The notes under the pieces: model-generated
What the model saw: only the letters and a program-made list of their open reading frames with translations
Told to the model about the DNA's origin: nothing
Databases searched by the model: none
Assembly: GCF_025642155.1 (NCBI RefSeq)
Contig: NZ_CP106798.1
Span: 1,302,001 to 1,366,000 of the forward strand
Source of the DNA: Streptomyces sp. HUAS 15-9
GTDB taxonomy: Bacteria > Actinomycetota > Actinomycetes > Streptomycetales > Streptomycetaceae
Reading direction: 5' to 3'
Length of the DNA stretch: 64,000 nucleotides
Position numbers and translations under genes: made by a program
Shown: piece after piece, positions 1 through 8,677 of the stretch
Numbering within the stretch: position 1 is the first letter of the stretch
Layout of the letters: each line of letters begins with the position of its first letter

Positions 1-2
1 CC

Positions 3-398
3 CCCGCCGAGCGGCGCGAGCGGGTCGAGGCCACGCTGGACACCTACCTCGCGGCAATCGAGGCACGGCCCCAGGTCTACCGCTTCCTGATGCACCCCTC
101 GGAGGGCGGCCAGGGCGGCGACCAGGGCTTCGACGTCGGCAAGCACTCCGCGCCGCTGCTGCGCAGGATGGGCGAGGAGCTGGCCCAGGTCATCGAGGAC
201 CGGCTGGACCTCGGACCGGGGAGCCAGCAGCTGGCCCGGGTGTGGGGGCACGGGATCGTCGGCATGATGCACGCGGCGGGCGACTGGTGGCTGGGCGAAC
301 GGCCCTGCTCCCGCACGGAATTGGTGAAGAGCCTGGCCGACCTGCTGTGGGGACGACTGGCGGCGGCGGGGGACAAGATGGGCGGCCCGGGGTTCTGA
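3..398 (+). CDS. TetR-family regulator, C-terminal part (5' end outside window)
   Basis: The reading frame is open from the window edge and ends at TGA 396-398. About 131 residues are visible, helical and rich in Arg/Glu/Leu. This part resembles the ligand-binding and dimerisation domain of TetR-type repressors (segments such as RFLMHPSEGG and VWGHGIVGMMHAAGDWWL). The DNA-binding helix-turn-helix would lie upstream of the window and cannot be seen. The gene converges on the deformylase gene with only 3 bp between the two stops, and no terminator hairpin fits there. The TetR call rests on overall character only; ligand and targets are unknown. Confidence 0.6.
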   Translation, partial: PAERRERVEATLDTYLAAIEARPQVYRFLMHPSEGGQGGDQGFDVGKHSAPLLRRMGEELAQVIEDRLDLGPGSQQLARVWGHGIVGMMHAAGDWWLGERPCSRTELVKSLADLLWGRLAAAGDKMGGPGF

Positions 399-401
399 CC
401 C

Positions 402-941
402 TCACCGGTGCCAGGAGGCCCGGCGCACCTGCCTCATCAGCCGGCGGTGGCGCAGGCCGGTGAGGCGATCCGCGTACACCTCGCCCTCGAGGTGGTCGCA
501 CTCGTGCTGCAGACACCTGGCGAAGAACCCCGTCCCATGAACGGTGACCGGCTCCCCGGTCACCGAGAAGCCCTCGACGACCGCATGGTCGTAGCGCTCG
601 GTCGCCGCCTCCAGTCCCGGCAGGGACAGACAGCCCTCCGGCCCCCGGATCACCACACCGTCCGCCTCCACCAGCCGCGGGTTCACCACATGTCCGAGAT
701 GTCGCACATCCTCGTCGTCCGGGCAGTCGTACACGAACACCCGCAAGGACTCCCCCACCTGATTCGCGGCCAGGCCCACGCCCTGGGCCGCGTACATCGT
801 GGCGAACAAGTCCTCCACCAGCCGGGAGAGTTCGGGACCGAAGTCGGTGACCTCCGCGCAGGGTGCCTGCAGCACCGGGTCGCCGAGCAGGGTCAGAGGC
901 CGGACGCGCCCGCGGGCGCCCGGGATCGAGCCGTGTCGCAT
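402..941 (-). CDS. def: Peptide deformylase
   Basis: This 179-residue enzyme removes the N-formyl group from the initiator Met of new proteins in the cytosol. All three family motifs are present: GVGLAANQ (residues 54-61), EGCLS (102-106, with the metal-binding Cys104) and HECDH (146-150, two metal-binding His plus the catalytic Glu147). The ATG at 941 is chosen because the longer upstream frame has no family character and 179 residues fits a short actinobacterial PDF. The gene is divergent from murT. Streptomycetes usually carry several def paralogues, so this need not be the essential copy. Confidence 0.95.
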   Translation of the reverse strand: MRHGSIPGARGRVRPLTLLGDPVLQAPCAEVTDFGPELSRLVEDLFATMYAAQGVGLAANQVGESLRVFVYDCPDDEDVRHLGHVVNPRLVEADGVVIRGPEGCLSLPGLEAATERYDHAVVEGFSVTGEPVTVHGTGFFARCLQHECDHLEGEVYADRLTGLRHRRLMRQVRRASWHR

Positions 942-1010
942 GGCGGCAAGGGTACGGTTCCCTCGGCCCGCGACCGCCGCGCAGGCGTGGGCCGGGATTC
1001 GGGTGTGCGA

Positions 1011-1080
1011 ATAGATCTCGATAGGCTGAGGCCTACGCCACGTTGCCGATCGGCTGAGGCGCGGCGCGTACGCAAGGAGG
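1011..1080. promoter_or_regulatory. def/murT divergent intergenic region with a 14-bp near-direct repeat
   Basis: Between the divergent starts of def and murT the sequence CGAT(A/C)GGCTGAGGC occurs at 1019-1032 and 1047-1060, 28 bp apart with one mismatch. The first copy overlaps a small hairpin (TAGGC-TGAG-GCCTA, 1022-1035). The murT ribosome binding site AAGGAGG is at 1074-1080. The repeats could be operator half-sites or chance; no regulator is indicated. Confidence 0.3.
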
Positions 1081-1091
1081 ATCGAGGACTG

Positions 1092-2330
1092 ATGGCAGGC
1101 AACTCGGACCCGCTCACGCCGCGGGCCAAGCTCGCCGTGACCGCGGGCAAGGCGGTCGCGGCGGCGTCCCGCGCCGCGGGGCGCGGCAGCGGATCGGTGA
1201 TCGGCGGCCGGGTGGCACTCAAACTCGACCCCGACCTGCTCGGCCGGCTCGCCCAGAACCTGGACTGCGTCCTCGTCTCGGCGACCAACGGCAAGACCAC
1301 GACCACCCGTCTCATCGCCGAGGCGCTGGGCGCCGCCGGCCCGGTCGTCTCGAACGCGCTCGGCGCCAACATGCCGGCCGGTATCACCTCGGCGCTCGCC
1401 GGCGGCTCGGACGCGAAGTTCGGCGTGATCGAGGTCGACGAGAAGTACCTCGCGGGCGTCGCCCGTGACACCTCGCCGAAGTGCATCGCGCTGCTCAACC
1501 TCTCCCGCGACCAGCTGGACCGCGCGGCCGAGACCCGCATGCTCGCGGAGAACTGGCGCGAGGGCCTGGCCGGCTCCAAGGCCGTGATCGTCGCCAACTG
1601 CGACGACCCGCTGGTGGTGTGGGCCGCCTCCTCCTCCCCCAATGTGATCTGGGTCGCGGCCGGCCAGATGTGGAAGGACGACGCCTGGTCCTGCCCGTCC
1701 TGCGGCGGCGTGATGCAGCGCCCCGGCGACGACTGGTACTGCGGCGAGTGCGGCTTCCGCCGTCCGGCGCCGAGCTGGGCGCTGTCCGGCGATCACGTCC
1801 TCGACCCGCACGGCTCGGCCTGGCCGATCCACCTCCAGCTGCCCGGCCGCGCCAACAAGGCCAACGCCGCGAGCTCCGCGGCCGTCGCCGCCGTCTTCGG
1901 TGTCCCGCCGCAGGTGGCCCTGGAGCGCATGTACCAGGTGCAGGCGGTCGCCGGCCGCTATGACGTCGTGCAGTACCAGGGCCGCGATCTGCGCCTGCTG
2001 CTGGCGAAGAACCCCGCGGGCTGGCTCGAGACGTTCTCCCTGATCGACCCGCCGCCGGCGCCGGTCGTCCTGTCCGTGAACGCGCGCGGCGCCGACGGCA
2101 CCGACACCTCCTGGCTGTGGGACGTCGACTACACCCGCCTGACCGGCCACCCGATCTTCGTGATCGGCGACCGGAAGTTGGACCTCGCGGTGCGGCTGGA
2201 GGTCGCCAACCAGCACTTCCAGGTCTGCGAGAACATCGACCAGGCCGTCCAGCAGGCGCCGCCGGGCCGGATCGAGGTCATCGCGAACTACACCGCGTTC
2301 CAGGACCTGCGCCGGATCGTCGGCAACTGA
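1092..2330 (+). CDS. murT: Lipid II isoglutaminyl synthase, MurT subunit
   Basis: This 412-residue Mur-ligase-like protein uses ATP to activate the D-Glu alpha-carboxylate of the lipid II stem peptide. Ammonia comes from GatD, giving D-isoglutamine in peptidoglycan. The ATP-binding loop SATNGKTTTT lies near residues 63-72. A four-Cys zinc ribbon (C201, C204, C217, C220) interrupts the central domain, and the C-terminal region matches the DUF1727 part of MurT. The ATG at 1092 follows an AAGGAGG site and gives a family-length protein. gatD begins 20 bp after the stop, so the two subunits are co-transcribed. Confidence 0.95.
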   Translation: MAGNSDPLTPRAKLAVTAGKAVAAASRAAGRGSGSVIGGRVALKLDPDLLGRLAQNLDCVLVSATNGKTTTTRLIAEALGAAGPVVSNALGANMPAGITSALAGGSDAKFGVIEVDEKYLAGVARDTSPKCIALLNLSRDQLDRAAETRMLAENWREGLAGSKAVIVANCDDPLVVWAASSSPNVIWVAAGQMWKDDAWSCPSCGGVMQRPGDDWYCGECGFRRPAPSWALSGDHVLDPHGSAWPIHLQLPGRANKANAASSAAVAAVFGVPPQVALERMYQVQAVAGRYDVVQYQGRDLRLLLAKNPAGWLETFSLIDPPPAPVVLSVNARGADGTDTSWLWDVDYTRLTGHPIFVIGDRKLDLAVRLEVANQHFQVCENIDQAVQQAPPGRIEVIANYTAFQDLRRIVGN

Positions 2331-2350
2331 ACAGGGAGGACGATCACTTC

Positions 2351-3079
2351 ATGAGCGACAACCAACTCCGGCTGGTGTGGATCTACCCGGACCTGCTCAG
2401 CACCTACGGCGACCAGGGCAACGCGCTCGTCGTGGAGCGACGGGCGCGGCAGCGCGGCCTGGACGTGTCACGGCTCGACGTGCGCAGCGACCAGCCGATC
2501 CCGACCTCCGGTGACATCTATCTGATCGGCGGCGGCGAGGACCGGCCCCAGCGGCTCGCGGCCGAGCGGCTGCGGCGCGACGGCCATCTGTACCGGGCGG
2601 TGGAGAACGGCGCGATCGTCTTCTCCGTCTGCGCCGGCTACCAGATCCTCGGCCACGAGTTCATCAACGACCTCGGGCAGCGCGAGCCGGGCCTCGGTCT
2701 GCTCGACGTGGTGTCGGTGCGCGGCGAGGGCGAGCGGTGCGTCGGCGATGTCCTCGCGGACATCGACCCGCAGCTCGGCCTGCCCCAGCTGACCGGTTTC
2801 GAGAACCACCAGGGCGTCACCCGCATCGGACCCATGGCCCGCCCCTTCGCCCAGGTCCGCAAGGGCCGGGGCAACGGCACCGGGGACGGCACGGAGGGCG
2901 CGTACAACGGCACCGTCTTCGGCACGTACATGCACGGGCCGGTCCTCGCCCGCAATCCGCAGATCGCCGACCTGCTGCTGAAGCTGGCTCTCGACGTCAA
3001 CGCGCTGCCGCCGACCGACGACCGCTGGTACGAGGCGCTCCGCAACGAGCGCATCGCGGCTGCGCAGCAGCCTGCGTAG
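2351..3079 (+). CDS. gatD: Lipid II isoglutaminyl synthase, GatD glutaminase subunit
   Basis: This 242-residue class I glutamine amidotransferase-like protein hydrolyses glutamine and passes ammonia to MurT. The nucleophile is Cys94 in SVCAGYQILG, the same position as in S. aureus GatD, and the catalytic His is H195 in TYMHGPVLAR. The ATG at 2351 follows AGGGAGG. It is the second gene of the murT-gatD operon. The last codons and the TAG stop lie in a 19-bp sequence that is repeated once after the stop (see the repeat at 3059-3103). Confidence 0.95.
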   Translation: MSDNQLRLVWIYPDLLSTYGDQGNALVVERRARQRGLDVSRLDVRSDQPIPTSGDIYLIGGGEDRPQRLAAERLRRDGHLYRAVENGAIVFSVCAGYQILGHEFINDLGQREPGLGLLDVVSVRGEGERCVGDVLADIDPQLGLPQLTGFENHQGVTRIGPMARPFAQVRKGRGNGTGDGTEGAYNGTVFGTYMHGPVLARNPQIADLLLKLALDVNALPPTDDRWYEALRNERIAAAQQPA

Positions 3080-3103
3080 GTACCGCTGCGCAGCAGCCTG
3101 CGT
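3059..3103 (+). repeat. Duplication of the gatD 3' end across its stop codon
   Basis: GCTGCGCAGCAGCCTGCGT occurs at 3059-3077, inside gatD up to the stop, and identically at 3085-3103 downstream, a period of 26 bp. The second copy is non-coding. It is one of several post-stop duplications in this window. Confidence 0.85.
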
Positions 3104-3330
3104 GACCGCTGGGTGATCGTTGCGTTCCAGAGGTACTGAAGGCACCTTTTAGTGCCCTCCGGCATGGTCGTCACAGGGCCCGCCTGACAGGCCGTCCGCT
3201 CACATGTGCGGGCGCGTCCAGCAGGCGGACGCCCGCTACGGAGCCACCCCCAGACGCCGGTAGGGTGACCGGGTTCCAACCGGACAGCGCGGTCCGGTCC
3301 CCGGCCCACGTTGAGAAGGTATTTCGGGCT

Positions 3331-4356
3331 ATGCGCATTGGTGTCCTCACGTCCGGCGGCGACTGCCCCGGCCTGAACGCCGTCATCCGGTCCGTCGTGC
3401 ACCGTGCCGTCGCCGACCACGGCGACGAGGTCATCGGTTTCCGGGACGGCTGGAAAGGCCTCCTGGAGTGCGACTACCTCAAGCTGGACCTGGACGCCGT
3501 GGGCGGCATCCTGGCCCGCGGCGGCACCATCCTCGGTTCCTCCCGGGTCCGTCCCGAGCATCTGCGGGACGGCGTGGCCCGGGCCAAGGGCCACCTCCAG
3601 GACCTGGGCCTGGACGCGATCATCCCGATCGGCGGCGAGGGCACGCTGAAGGCGGCCCGGCTGCTGTCGGACAACGGCCTGCCCATCGTGGGCGTGCCGA
3701 AGACCATCGACAACGACATCGCGGTCACGGACGTCACCTTCGGCTTCGACACGGCCGTGGGCGTCGCCACCGAGGCCCTGGACCGGCTGAAGACCACCGC
3801 CGAGTCCCACCAGCGGGTGCTGATCGTGGAGGTCATGGGCCGCCACACCGGCTGGATCGCGCTGCACTCCGGCATGGCGGCCGGCGCCCACGCCATCGTC
3901 GTACCGGAACGCCCCTTCGACATCGAGGAACTGGCGAAGCGGGTCGGCGACCGGTTCGAGGCGGGCAAGCGGTTCGCCATCGTCGTCGCCGCGGAGGGGG
4001 CCAAGCCGAAGGCCGGCAGCATGGAGTTCGACGAGGGCGGCAAGGACGTCTACGGCCACGAGCGCTTCGCCGGGATCGCCCGCCAGCTCTCCGTCGAACT
4101 GGAGGAGCGGCTGGGCAAGGAGGCGCGGCCGGTCATCCTCGGCCATGTGCAGCGCGGCGGGACGCCGACGGCGTACGACCGTGTGCTGGCGACGCGCTTC
4201 GGCTGGCATGCGGTGGAGGCCGTGCACCGGGGGGAGTTCGGCCACATGACCGCGCTGCGGGGCACCGACATCGTGATGGTGCCGCTGGCGGAGGCCGTGG
4301 AGACGCTGAAGACGGTTCCTCAGGAGCGGTACGAAGAGGCCGAGTGCGTTCTGTAG
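3331..4356 (+). CDS. pfkA: 6-phosphofructokinase (ATP type, actinobacterial mixed signature)
   Basis: This 341-residue enzyme phosphorylates fructose 6-phosphate at C1 in glycolysis. The nucleotide loop TSGGDCPGLN is at residues 7-16, the GGEGT motif at 101-105 and PKTIDND at 123-129. Position 104 is Gly, expected for ATP use (PPi enzymes have Asp), while position 124 is Lys, the residue typical of PPi-dependent enzymes. E103 replaces the usual Asp. The ATG at 3331 begins the conserved MRIGVLTSGG. A possible -10 (TAGGGT, near 3262) precedes it. Streptomyces have several pfkA genes; position suggests the pfkA3-type copy. Confidence 0.93.
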   Translation: MRIGVLTSGGDCPGLNAVIRSVVHRAVADHGDEVIGFRDGWKGLLECDYLKLDLDAVGGILARGGTILGSSRVRPEHLRDGVARAKGHLQDLGLDAIIPIGGEGTLKAARLLSDNGLPIVGVPKTIDNDIAVTDVTFGFDTAVGVATEALDRLKTTAESHQRVLIVEVMGRHTGWIALHSGMAAGAHAIVVPERPFDIEELAKRVGDRFEAGKRFAIVVAAEGAKPKAGSMEFDEGGKDVYGHERFAGIARQLSVELEERLGKEARPVILGHVQRGGTPTAYDRVLATRFGWHAVEAVHRGEFGHMTALRGTDIVMVPLAEAVETLKTVPQERYEEAECVL

Positions 4357-4368
4357 GCCGGTAGGCCG
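4353..4368 (+). repeat. 8-bp tandem duplication at the pfkA stop
   Basis: GTAGGCCG is repeated exactly at 4353-4360 and 4361-4368. The pfkA stop TAG (4354-4356) lies in the first copy. Confidence 0.7.
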
Positions 4369-4379
4369 CCTGTGCGCGA

Positions 4380-4415
4380 AACCGCCCCCGGTCACGGCAG
4401 TGACCGGGGGCGGTT
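4380..4415 (+). terminator. Terminator after pfkA
   Basis: A perfect 16-bp stem (ACCGCCCCCGGTCAC and its complement plus one A-T pair) closes a GGCA loop 23 bp after the pfkA stop. There is no long U-tract, as is usual for Streptomyces terminators. Confidence 0.85.
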
Positions 4416-4483
4416 CTAGTCTGGGTGCGGACAGACAGCTGTGGACAGACAGCGCACAACCCCCACGAATCAGGAGCCGGCGG

Positions 4484-5434
4484 ATGGATCACAGCGGGCA
4501 CGGCACGATGACTGATCTGCCGCCGTTCACGCTGGGACGGGGTCTCGAGTGGTCGGCGGACCCGTTCTTCCTCATCGCCTGCCTGCTCGGGCTCGGGCTG
4601 TACGGGTGGGGTGTGGTGCGGCTGCGGCGGCGCGGTGACGCGTGGTCGGTCGGGCGGACCGTGTCGTACGCCGTCGGTGTGCTGACCATCATGCTGATGA
4701 TGTGCACCGGACTGAACGACTACGGCATGGTGATGTTCAGCGTGCACATGGTGCAGCACATGGTGATCAGCATGCTGTCGCCGATCCTGATCCTCCTCGG
4801 CGCCCCGGTCACGCTGGCGCTGCGCGCGCTGCCGGTCGCGGGCAGGGGCCGCAAGGGCCCGCGCGAGCTGCTGCTGGCGCTGCTGCACAGCCGCTACATG
4901 CGGGTCGTCACGCACCCGGGGTTCACGATCCCGATGTTCATCGCGAGCCTGTACGCGCTGTACTTCACCCCGCTCTTCGACTTCCTGATGGGGTCGAAGG
5001 CGGGGCACATCGCGATGATGGTGCACTTCCTGGCCGTGGGCGTGGCGTTCTTCTGGCCGATCATCGGCGTGGACCCGGGCCCGCACCGGCCCGGTCATCT
5101 GATGCGGATGCTGGAGCTGTTCGCGGGCATGCCGTTCCACGCCTTCTTCGGAATCGCGTTGATGATGGCGTCGGCCCCGATGGTCGAGACGTTCAAGAAC
5201 CCGCCCGCCTCGCTCGGCATCGATGCCCTCTCCGACCAGAGCGCGGCCGGCGGCATCGCCTGGGCGTTCAGCGAGATCCCGTCCGTCCTGGTCCTGATCG
5301 CGCTGCTGTTCCAGTGGTACGGCTCCGAGCAGCGGCAGGCCAAGCGCAAGGACCGCGCGGCCGACCGGGACGGGGACAAGGAACTCGAGGCGTACAACGC
5401 CTATCTGGCCGCGCTGAACGCACGCAAGGGCTGA
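4484..5434 (+). CDS. CtaG-like cytochrome c oxidase assembly membrane protein
   Basis: This 316-residue integral membrane protein belongs to the Caa3_CtaG family, linked to maturation of the copper-containing haem-copper oxidase. About seven hydrophobic segments are visible, with His/Met-rich stretches between them (MVMFSVHMVQHMVISM near the second segment; HIAMMVHF later) that could bind copper. The N-terminus MDHSGHG is also His-rich. The ATG at 4484 has CAGGAG eight bases upstream. The C-terminal tail is charged and cytosolic. No oxidase subunit gene lies nearby, so the client is inferred from the family only. Confidence 0.85.
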   Translation: MDHSGHGTMTDLPPFTLGRGLEWSADPFFLIACLLGLGLYGWGVVRLRRRGDAWSVGRTVSYAVGVLTIMLMMCTGLNDYGMVMFSVHMVQHMVISMLSPILILLGAPVTLALRALPVAGRGRKGPRELLLALLHSRYMRVVTHPGFTIPMFIASLYALYFTPLFDFLMGSKAGHIAMMVHFLAVGVAFFWPIIGVDPGPHRPGHLMRMLELFAGMPFHAFFGIALMMASAPMVETFKNPPASLGIDALSDQSAAGGIAWAFSEIPSVLVLIALLFQWYGSEQRQAKRKDRAADRDGDKELEAYNAYLAALNARKG

Positions 5435-5545
5435 CGCGCCCCGGGCCCCCGGTCCGGTGTACGGGCACTCATTTCGTCGTCCGTGCCGCGCGGAGGCGGA
5501 ACGGGGGCACCATGGAGGGAGTCGGACCATGAGGAGGGTGTTGCG

Positions 5546-5716
5546 ATGCCCGGTTCTACGAACGGTTCCACGAAGGCGATGGGGGTGCTCACCGTCGGCG
5601 GACTCGTCGTGGTGACGGCGTACACGGTGGCGCTGGGGAGCAATGGCTGGCTGTGGTTCGGATGGGTGGTGCTGGGACTGCTCACGCTCGCGATGATCGC
5701 CACCCAGAGCACCTGA
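5546..5716 (+). CDS. Small hydrophobic membrane protein, unknown function
   Basis: The 56-residue product has two closely spaced hydrophobic segments (GVLTVGGLVVVTAYTVAL and WLWFGWVVLGLLTLAMIA) separated by a short Gly/Ser turn, so it is probably a hairpin membrane protein. The ATG at 5546 follows a strong GAGGAGGG site. It lies 111 bp after the CtaG-like gene in the same direction. Nothing indicates its role. Its stop lies in the first unit of a three-unit 22-bp repeat. Confidence 0.75.
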   Translation: MPGSTNGSTKAMGVLTVGGLVVVTAYTVALGSNGWLWFGWVVLGLLTLAMIATQST

Positions 5717-5773
5717 GACCCCCTCGCAAAGCACCTGGGACTCGCTCGCGGAGCATGTGAGACTCACTCGGCG
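5708..5773 (+). repeat. Three 22-bp units across a stop codon, reaching into the convergent kinase gene
   Basis: Degenerate units begin at 5708, 5730 and 5752 (AGCACCTGAGAC..., AGCACCTGGGAC..., AGCATGTGAGAC...). The small membrane gene stops in unit 1, and unit 3 contains the stop codon of the opposite-strand kinase gene (5764-5766). Confidence 0.75.
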
Positions 5774-6968
5774 GTGAGGCGGGCCGCCGAGTGCACCCCC
5801 GGCTGGTACTTCGGCAGCCGGGCGGTGATCTTCATGCCCGCTCCGGCCGCGGTCTCGATGACGAGGCCGTGGTCGTCGCCGTACACCTGGCGGAGCCGGT
5901 CGTCGACGTTGGACAGGCCGATGCCGCCGGAGGGGCTGATCTCACCTGCGAGGATGCGGCGCAGCAGCTCGGGGTCCATGCCGACGCCGTCGTCCTCGAT
6001 GACGACGAGTGCCTCGGCGCCGGCGTCCTGCGCGGTGATCTGGATGTGGCAGGCGTCGGACTTGCCTTCCGGCCGTGCTTCACGGCGTTCTCGACGAGGG
6101 GCTGCAGACACAGGAACGGCAGGGTGACCGGCAGTACCTCTGGCGCGATCTGCAGGGTGACGGAGAGGCGGTCGCCGAAGCGGGCCCGGACGAGCGCCAG
6201 GTAGTGGTCGATGGCGTGGAGTTCGTCGGCGAGGGTGGTGAAGTCGCCGTGCCTGCGGAACGAGTAGCGGGTGAAGTCGGCGAACTCCAGCAGGAGTTCG
6301 CGGGCCCGCTCGGGGTCGGTGCGGACGAACGAGGCGATCACCGCGAGCGAGTTGAACACGAAGTGCGGGGATATCTGGGCCCGCAGCGCCTTGATCTCGG
6401 CCTCGATGAGCTTCGTCCGGGACTGGTCGAGGTCGGCGAGCTCCAGCTGGACGCTCACCCAGCGGGCCACCTCGCCGGCCGCGCGTACCAGCACGGCGGA
6501 CTCGCGCGGCGCGCAGGCGACGAGCGCGCCGCGCACCCGGTCGTCGACGGTGAGCGGGGCGACCACGGCCCAGCGGGCCGGGCAGTCGGGGGTCTCGCAG
6601 CTCAGCCGGAAGGCCTCGCCGCGGCCGCTCTCCAGGGGTCCGGCCAGCCGTTCCATGATCTCGGTGCGGTGGTGGCCGCCCACTCCGTCCCAGACCAGCA
6701 CCTGCGCCCCGTCGGTGAGGCACAGCGCGTCCGTGCCGAGCAGTGAGCGCAGTCTGCGGGCGGATCTGCGCGCGGTCTCCTCCGTGAGGCCGGCCCGCAG
6801 CGGGGGCGCGGCGAGCGAGGCGGTGTGCAGGGTCTGGAAGGTGGCGTGTTCCACGGGCGTGCCGAGGTCACCGAGGCTCTCCGGCCGTGCCGTGCGCCGC
6901 CCGAGCCAGAAGCCGGCGGCCAGCAGCGGGAGCACGGCGACACACAGGCCCGCGAGGAAGCCGTTCAC
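5764..6968 (-). pseudogene. LytS-type sensor histidine kinase with a one-base frameshift
   Basis: The GTG start at 6968 overlaps the symporter stop as GTGA. Residues 3-24 form one membrane segment, a GAF-like region follows, then the His_kinase signature ISPHFVFNSL, then LQPLVENAVKHG of the ATPase domain. The frame then breaks. The rest of the ATPase domain (CHIQIT..., IEDDGVGMDPE..., GGIGLSNVDDRL) continues in the next frame to TGA 5764-5766. Adding one T on the coding strand at about 6070/6071 restores HGLEGKSDACHI and gives a 401-residue protein. This is either a real frameshift, which would lose the ATP-binding half, or a sequencing error. Its partner is the LytTR regulator of the same operon. 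Confidence 0.85.
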
Positions 6969-8677
6969 GCCTTGGCCTCCGCCCGCAGTTCCTCGGGCAG
7001 GTGGAACCGCGCCAGGATCGCCGCCGTCCCGGCCGGCACCCGTGCCGCGGTGGCCAGGGACACCAGCATCATGGTGAGGAAGCCCAGCGGGACCGACCAC
7101 AGCGCGGGCCAGGCGAGCAGGGCGTGCAGCGGGCCGGTGCCGGGGAAGCCCGCCATGGTGACGGCCACGGCGAGGAACGCGGAGCCGCCGCCGACGAGCA
7201 TGCCCGCGGCGGCGCCGGGCGGGGTCAGCCGCCGCCACCAGATGCCGAGGACGAGCAGCGGGCAGAAGGAGGAGGCCGAGACGGCGAAGGCCAGCCCGAC
7301 CGCGTCCGCGACCGGCAGACCGCCGACGAGCACGCTCGCGGCCAGCGGTACGGCCATGGCGAGCACGGTGCCGAGCCGGAAGTGCCGCACCCCGCGCGAG
7401 GGGAGGACGTCCTGGGTGAGCACTCCGGCGACCGCCATGGTCAGCCCGGAGGCGGTGGACAGGAACGCGGCGAAGGCACCGCCGGCCACCAGCGCACCGA
7501 GCAGGTCACCGCCGAGTCCGCCGATCATCCGGTCGGGCAGCAGGAGCACGGCGGCGTCGGCGTCGCCGGTGATCGTGAGTTCGGGGGCGTAGATCCTGCC
7601 CAGGGCGCCGTACACGGGCGGGAGCAGATAGAAGCCGCCGATCAGCGCCAGCACGGCCACCGTGGTGCGGCGGGCGGCGACGCCGTGCGGGCTGGTGTAG
7701 AAGCGGACGACGACGTGCGGCAGGCCCATGGTGCCGAGGAAGGTGGCGAGGATGAGTCCGTAGGTGGCGTACAGCGGGCGTTCCTGGCGGCTCTCGGCGA
7801 GCGAGGTGGACATGCCGCCGTTGGTGCCGCGGCCGGCCAGGGGGACGGGGGTGCCCCGGGCGAAGGTCAGCCGGGTGCCAGCGGCGATGCGGTGGGTGCC
7901 CTCGGGGAGGGTGAGCCGGGTGTCTTCGTGCGGCCGGCCGTCGACCGTGCCGGTCACCGTGGCGGTGAGCGGGCGGTGGAGTTCGAGGTCGAGGGTGTCC
8001 TGGACGCGGACGGTGCGCTGCTCTCGGAAGGCCGCCGGTTCGTCGAAGGCGTGGTGGGGTGCGCCGTCGCTCTGCCAGGCGAGGACCAGGAAGAGGGCCG
8101 GGACGAGGAGGGCGGTGAGCTTGAGCCAGTACTGGAAGGCCTGTACGAAGGTGATGCTGCGCATGCCGCCCGCGGCGACGGTCGCCACGACGACCACGGC
8201 CACGATGAGTCCGCCGAGTGCGGCGGGCGCGCCGGTGAGCACCGTCAGGGTGAGCCCGGCGCCCTGGAGCTGGGGCAGCAGATAGAGCCAGCCGACCCCG
8301 ACGACGAAGGCCCCCGCGAGCCGCCGCACCGCCTGCGAGGCGAGCCGGGCCTCCGCGAAGTCGGGCAGGGTGTAGGCGCCGGAGCGGCGCAGCGGGGCGG
8401 CGACGAACAGAAGCAGTACCAGATAGCCGGCGGTGTAGCCGACCGGGTACCAGAGCATGTCCGGACCCTGGACCAGGACGAGTCCCGCGATGCCCAGGAA
8501 GGAGGCGGCGGACAGGTATTCGCCGCTGATGGCGGCCGCGTTGAGACGGGGGCCGACGGTGCGCGAGGCGACGTAGAAGTCGGAGGTGGTGCGCGAGACC
8601 CGCAGGCCGAAGGCGCCGACGAGGACGGTCGCCACGACGACCAGGGCGACGGCGGGTACCGCGTAGCTCGAGTTCAT
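6965..8677 (-). CDS. Sodium/solute symporter (SSS family) with a large extracytoplasmic insertion
   Basis: The 570-residue protein has about 13 hydrophobic segments and the SSS-family pattern near the N-terminus (ISGEYLSAASFLG, WYPVGYTAGYLVLLL, LPDFAEARL). It resembles acetate or monocarboxylate symporters of the ActP/MctC type. Between two membrane segments there is a hydrophilic stretch of about 90 residues rich in alternating hydrophobic residues (RTVRVQDTLDLELHRPL and following), likely a beta-rich domain outside the membrane. Start and stop overlap its neighbours (ATGA at 8677, GTGA at 6968), indicating coupling with the DUF485-like protein and the kinase. The substrate is unknown; a carboxylate is the best guess. 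Confidence 0.85.
   Translation of the reverse strand: MNSSYAVPAVALVVVATVLVGAFGLRVSRTTSDFYVASRTVGPRLNAAAISGEYLSAASFLGIAGLVLVQGPDMLWYPVGYTAGYLVLLLFVAAPLRRSGAYTLPDFAEARLASQAVRRLAGAFVVGVGWLYLLPQLQGAGLTLTVLTGAPAALGGLIVAVVVVATVAAGGMRSITFVQAFQYWLKLTALLVPALFLVLAWQSDGAPHHAFDEPAAFREQRTVRVQDTLDLELHRPLTATVTGTVDGRPHEDTRLTLPEGTHRIAAGTRLTFARGTPVPLAGRGTNGGMSTSLAESRQERPLYATYGLILATFLGTMGLPHVVVRFYTSPHGVAARRTTVAVLALIGGFYLLPPVYGALGRIYAPELTITGDADAAVLLLPDRMIGGLGGDLLGALVAGGAFAAFLSTASGLTMAVAGVLTQDVLPSRGVRHFRLGTVLAMAVPLAASVLVGGLPVADAVGLAFAVSASSFCPLLVLGIWWRRLTPPGAAAGMLVGGGSAFLAVAVTMAGFPGTGPLHALLAWPALWSVPLGFLTMMLVSLATAARVPAGTAAILARFHLPEELRAEAKA

Noticed and set aside
402..2216. Deformylase frame extended upstream to 604 residues
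   Set aside because: The extra N-terminal part is antisense to murT; the true family start is at 941.
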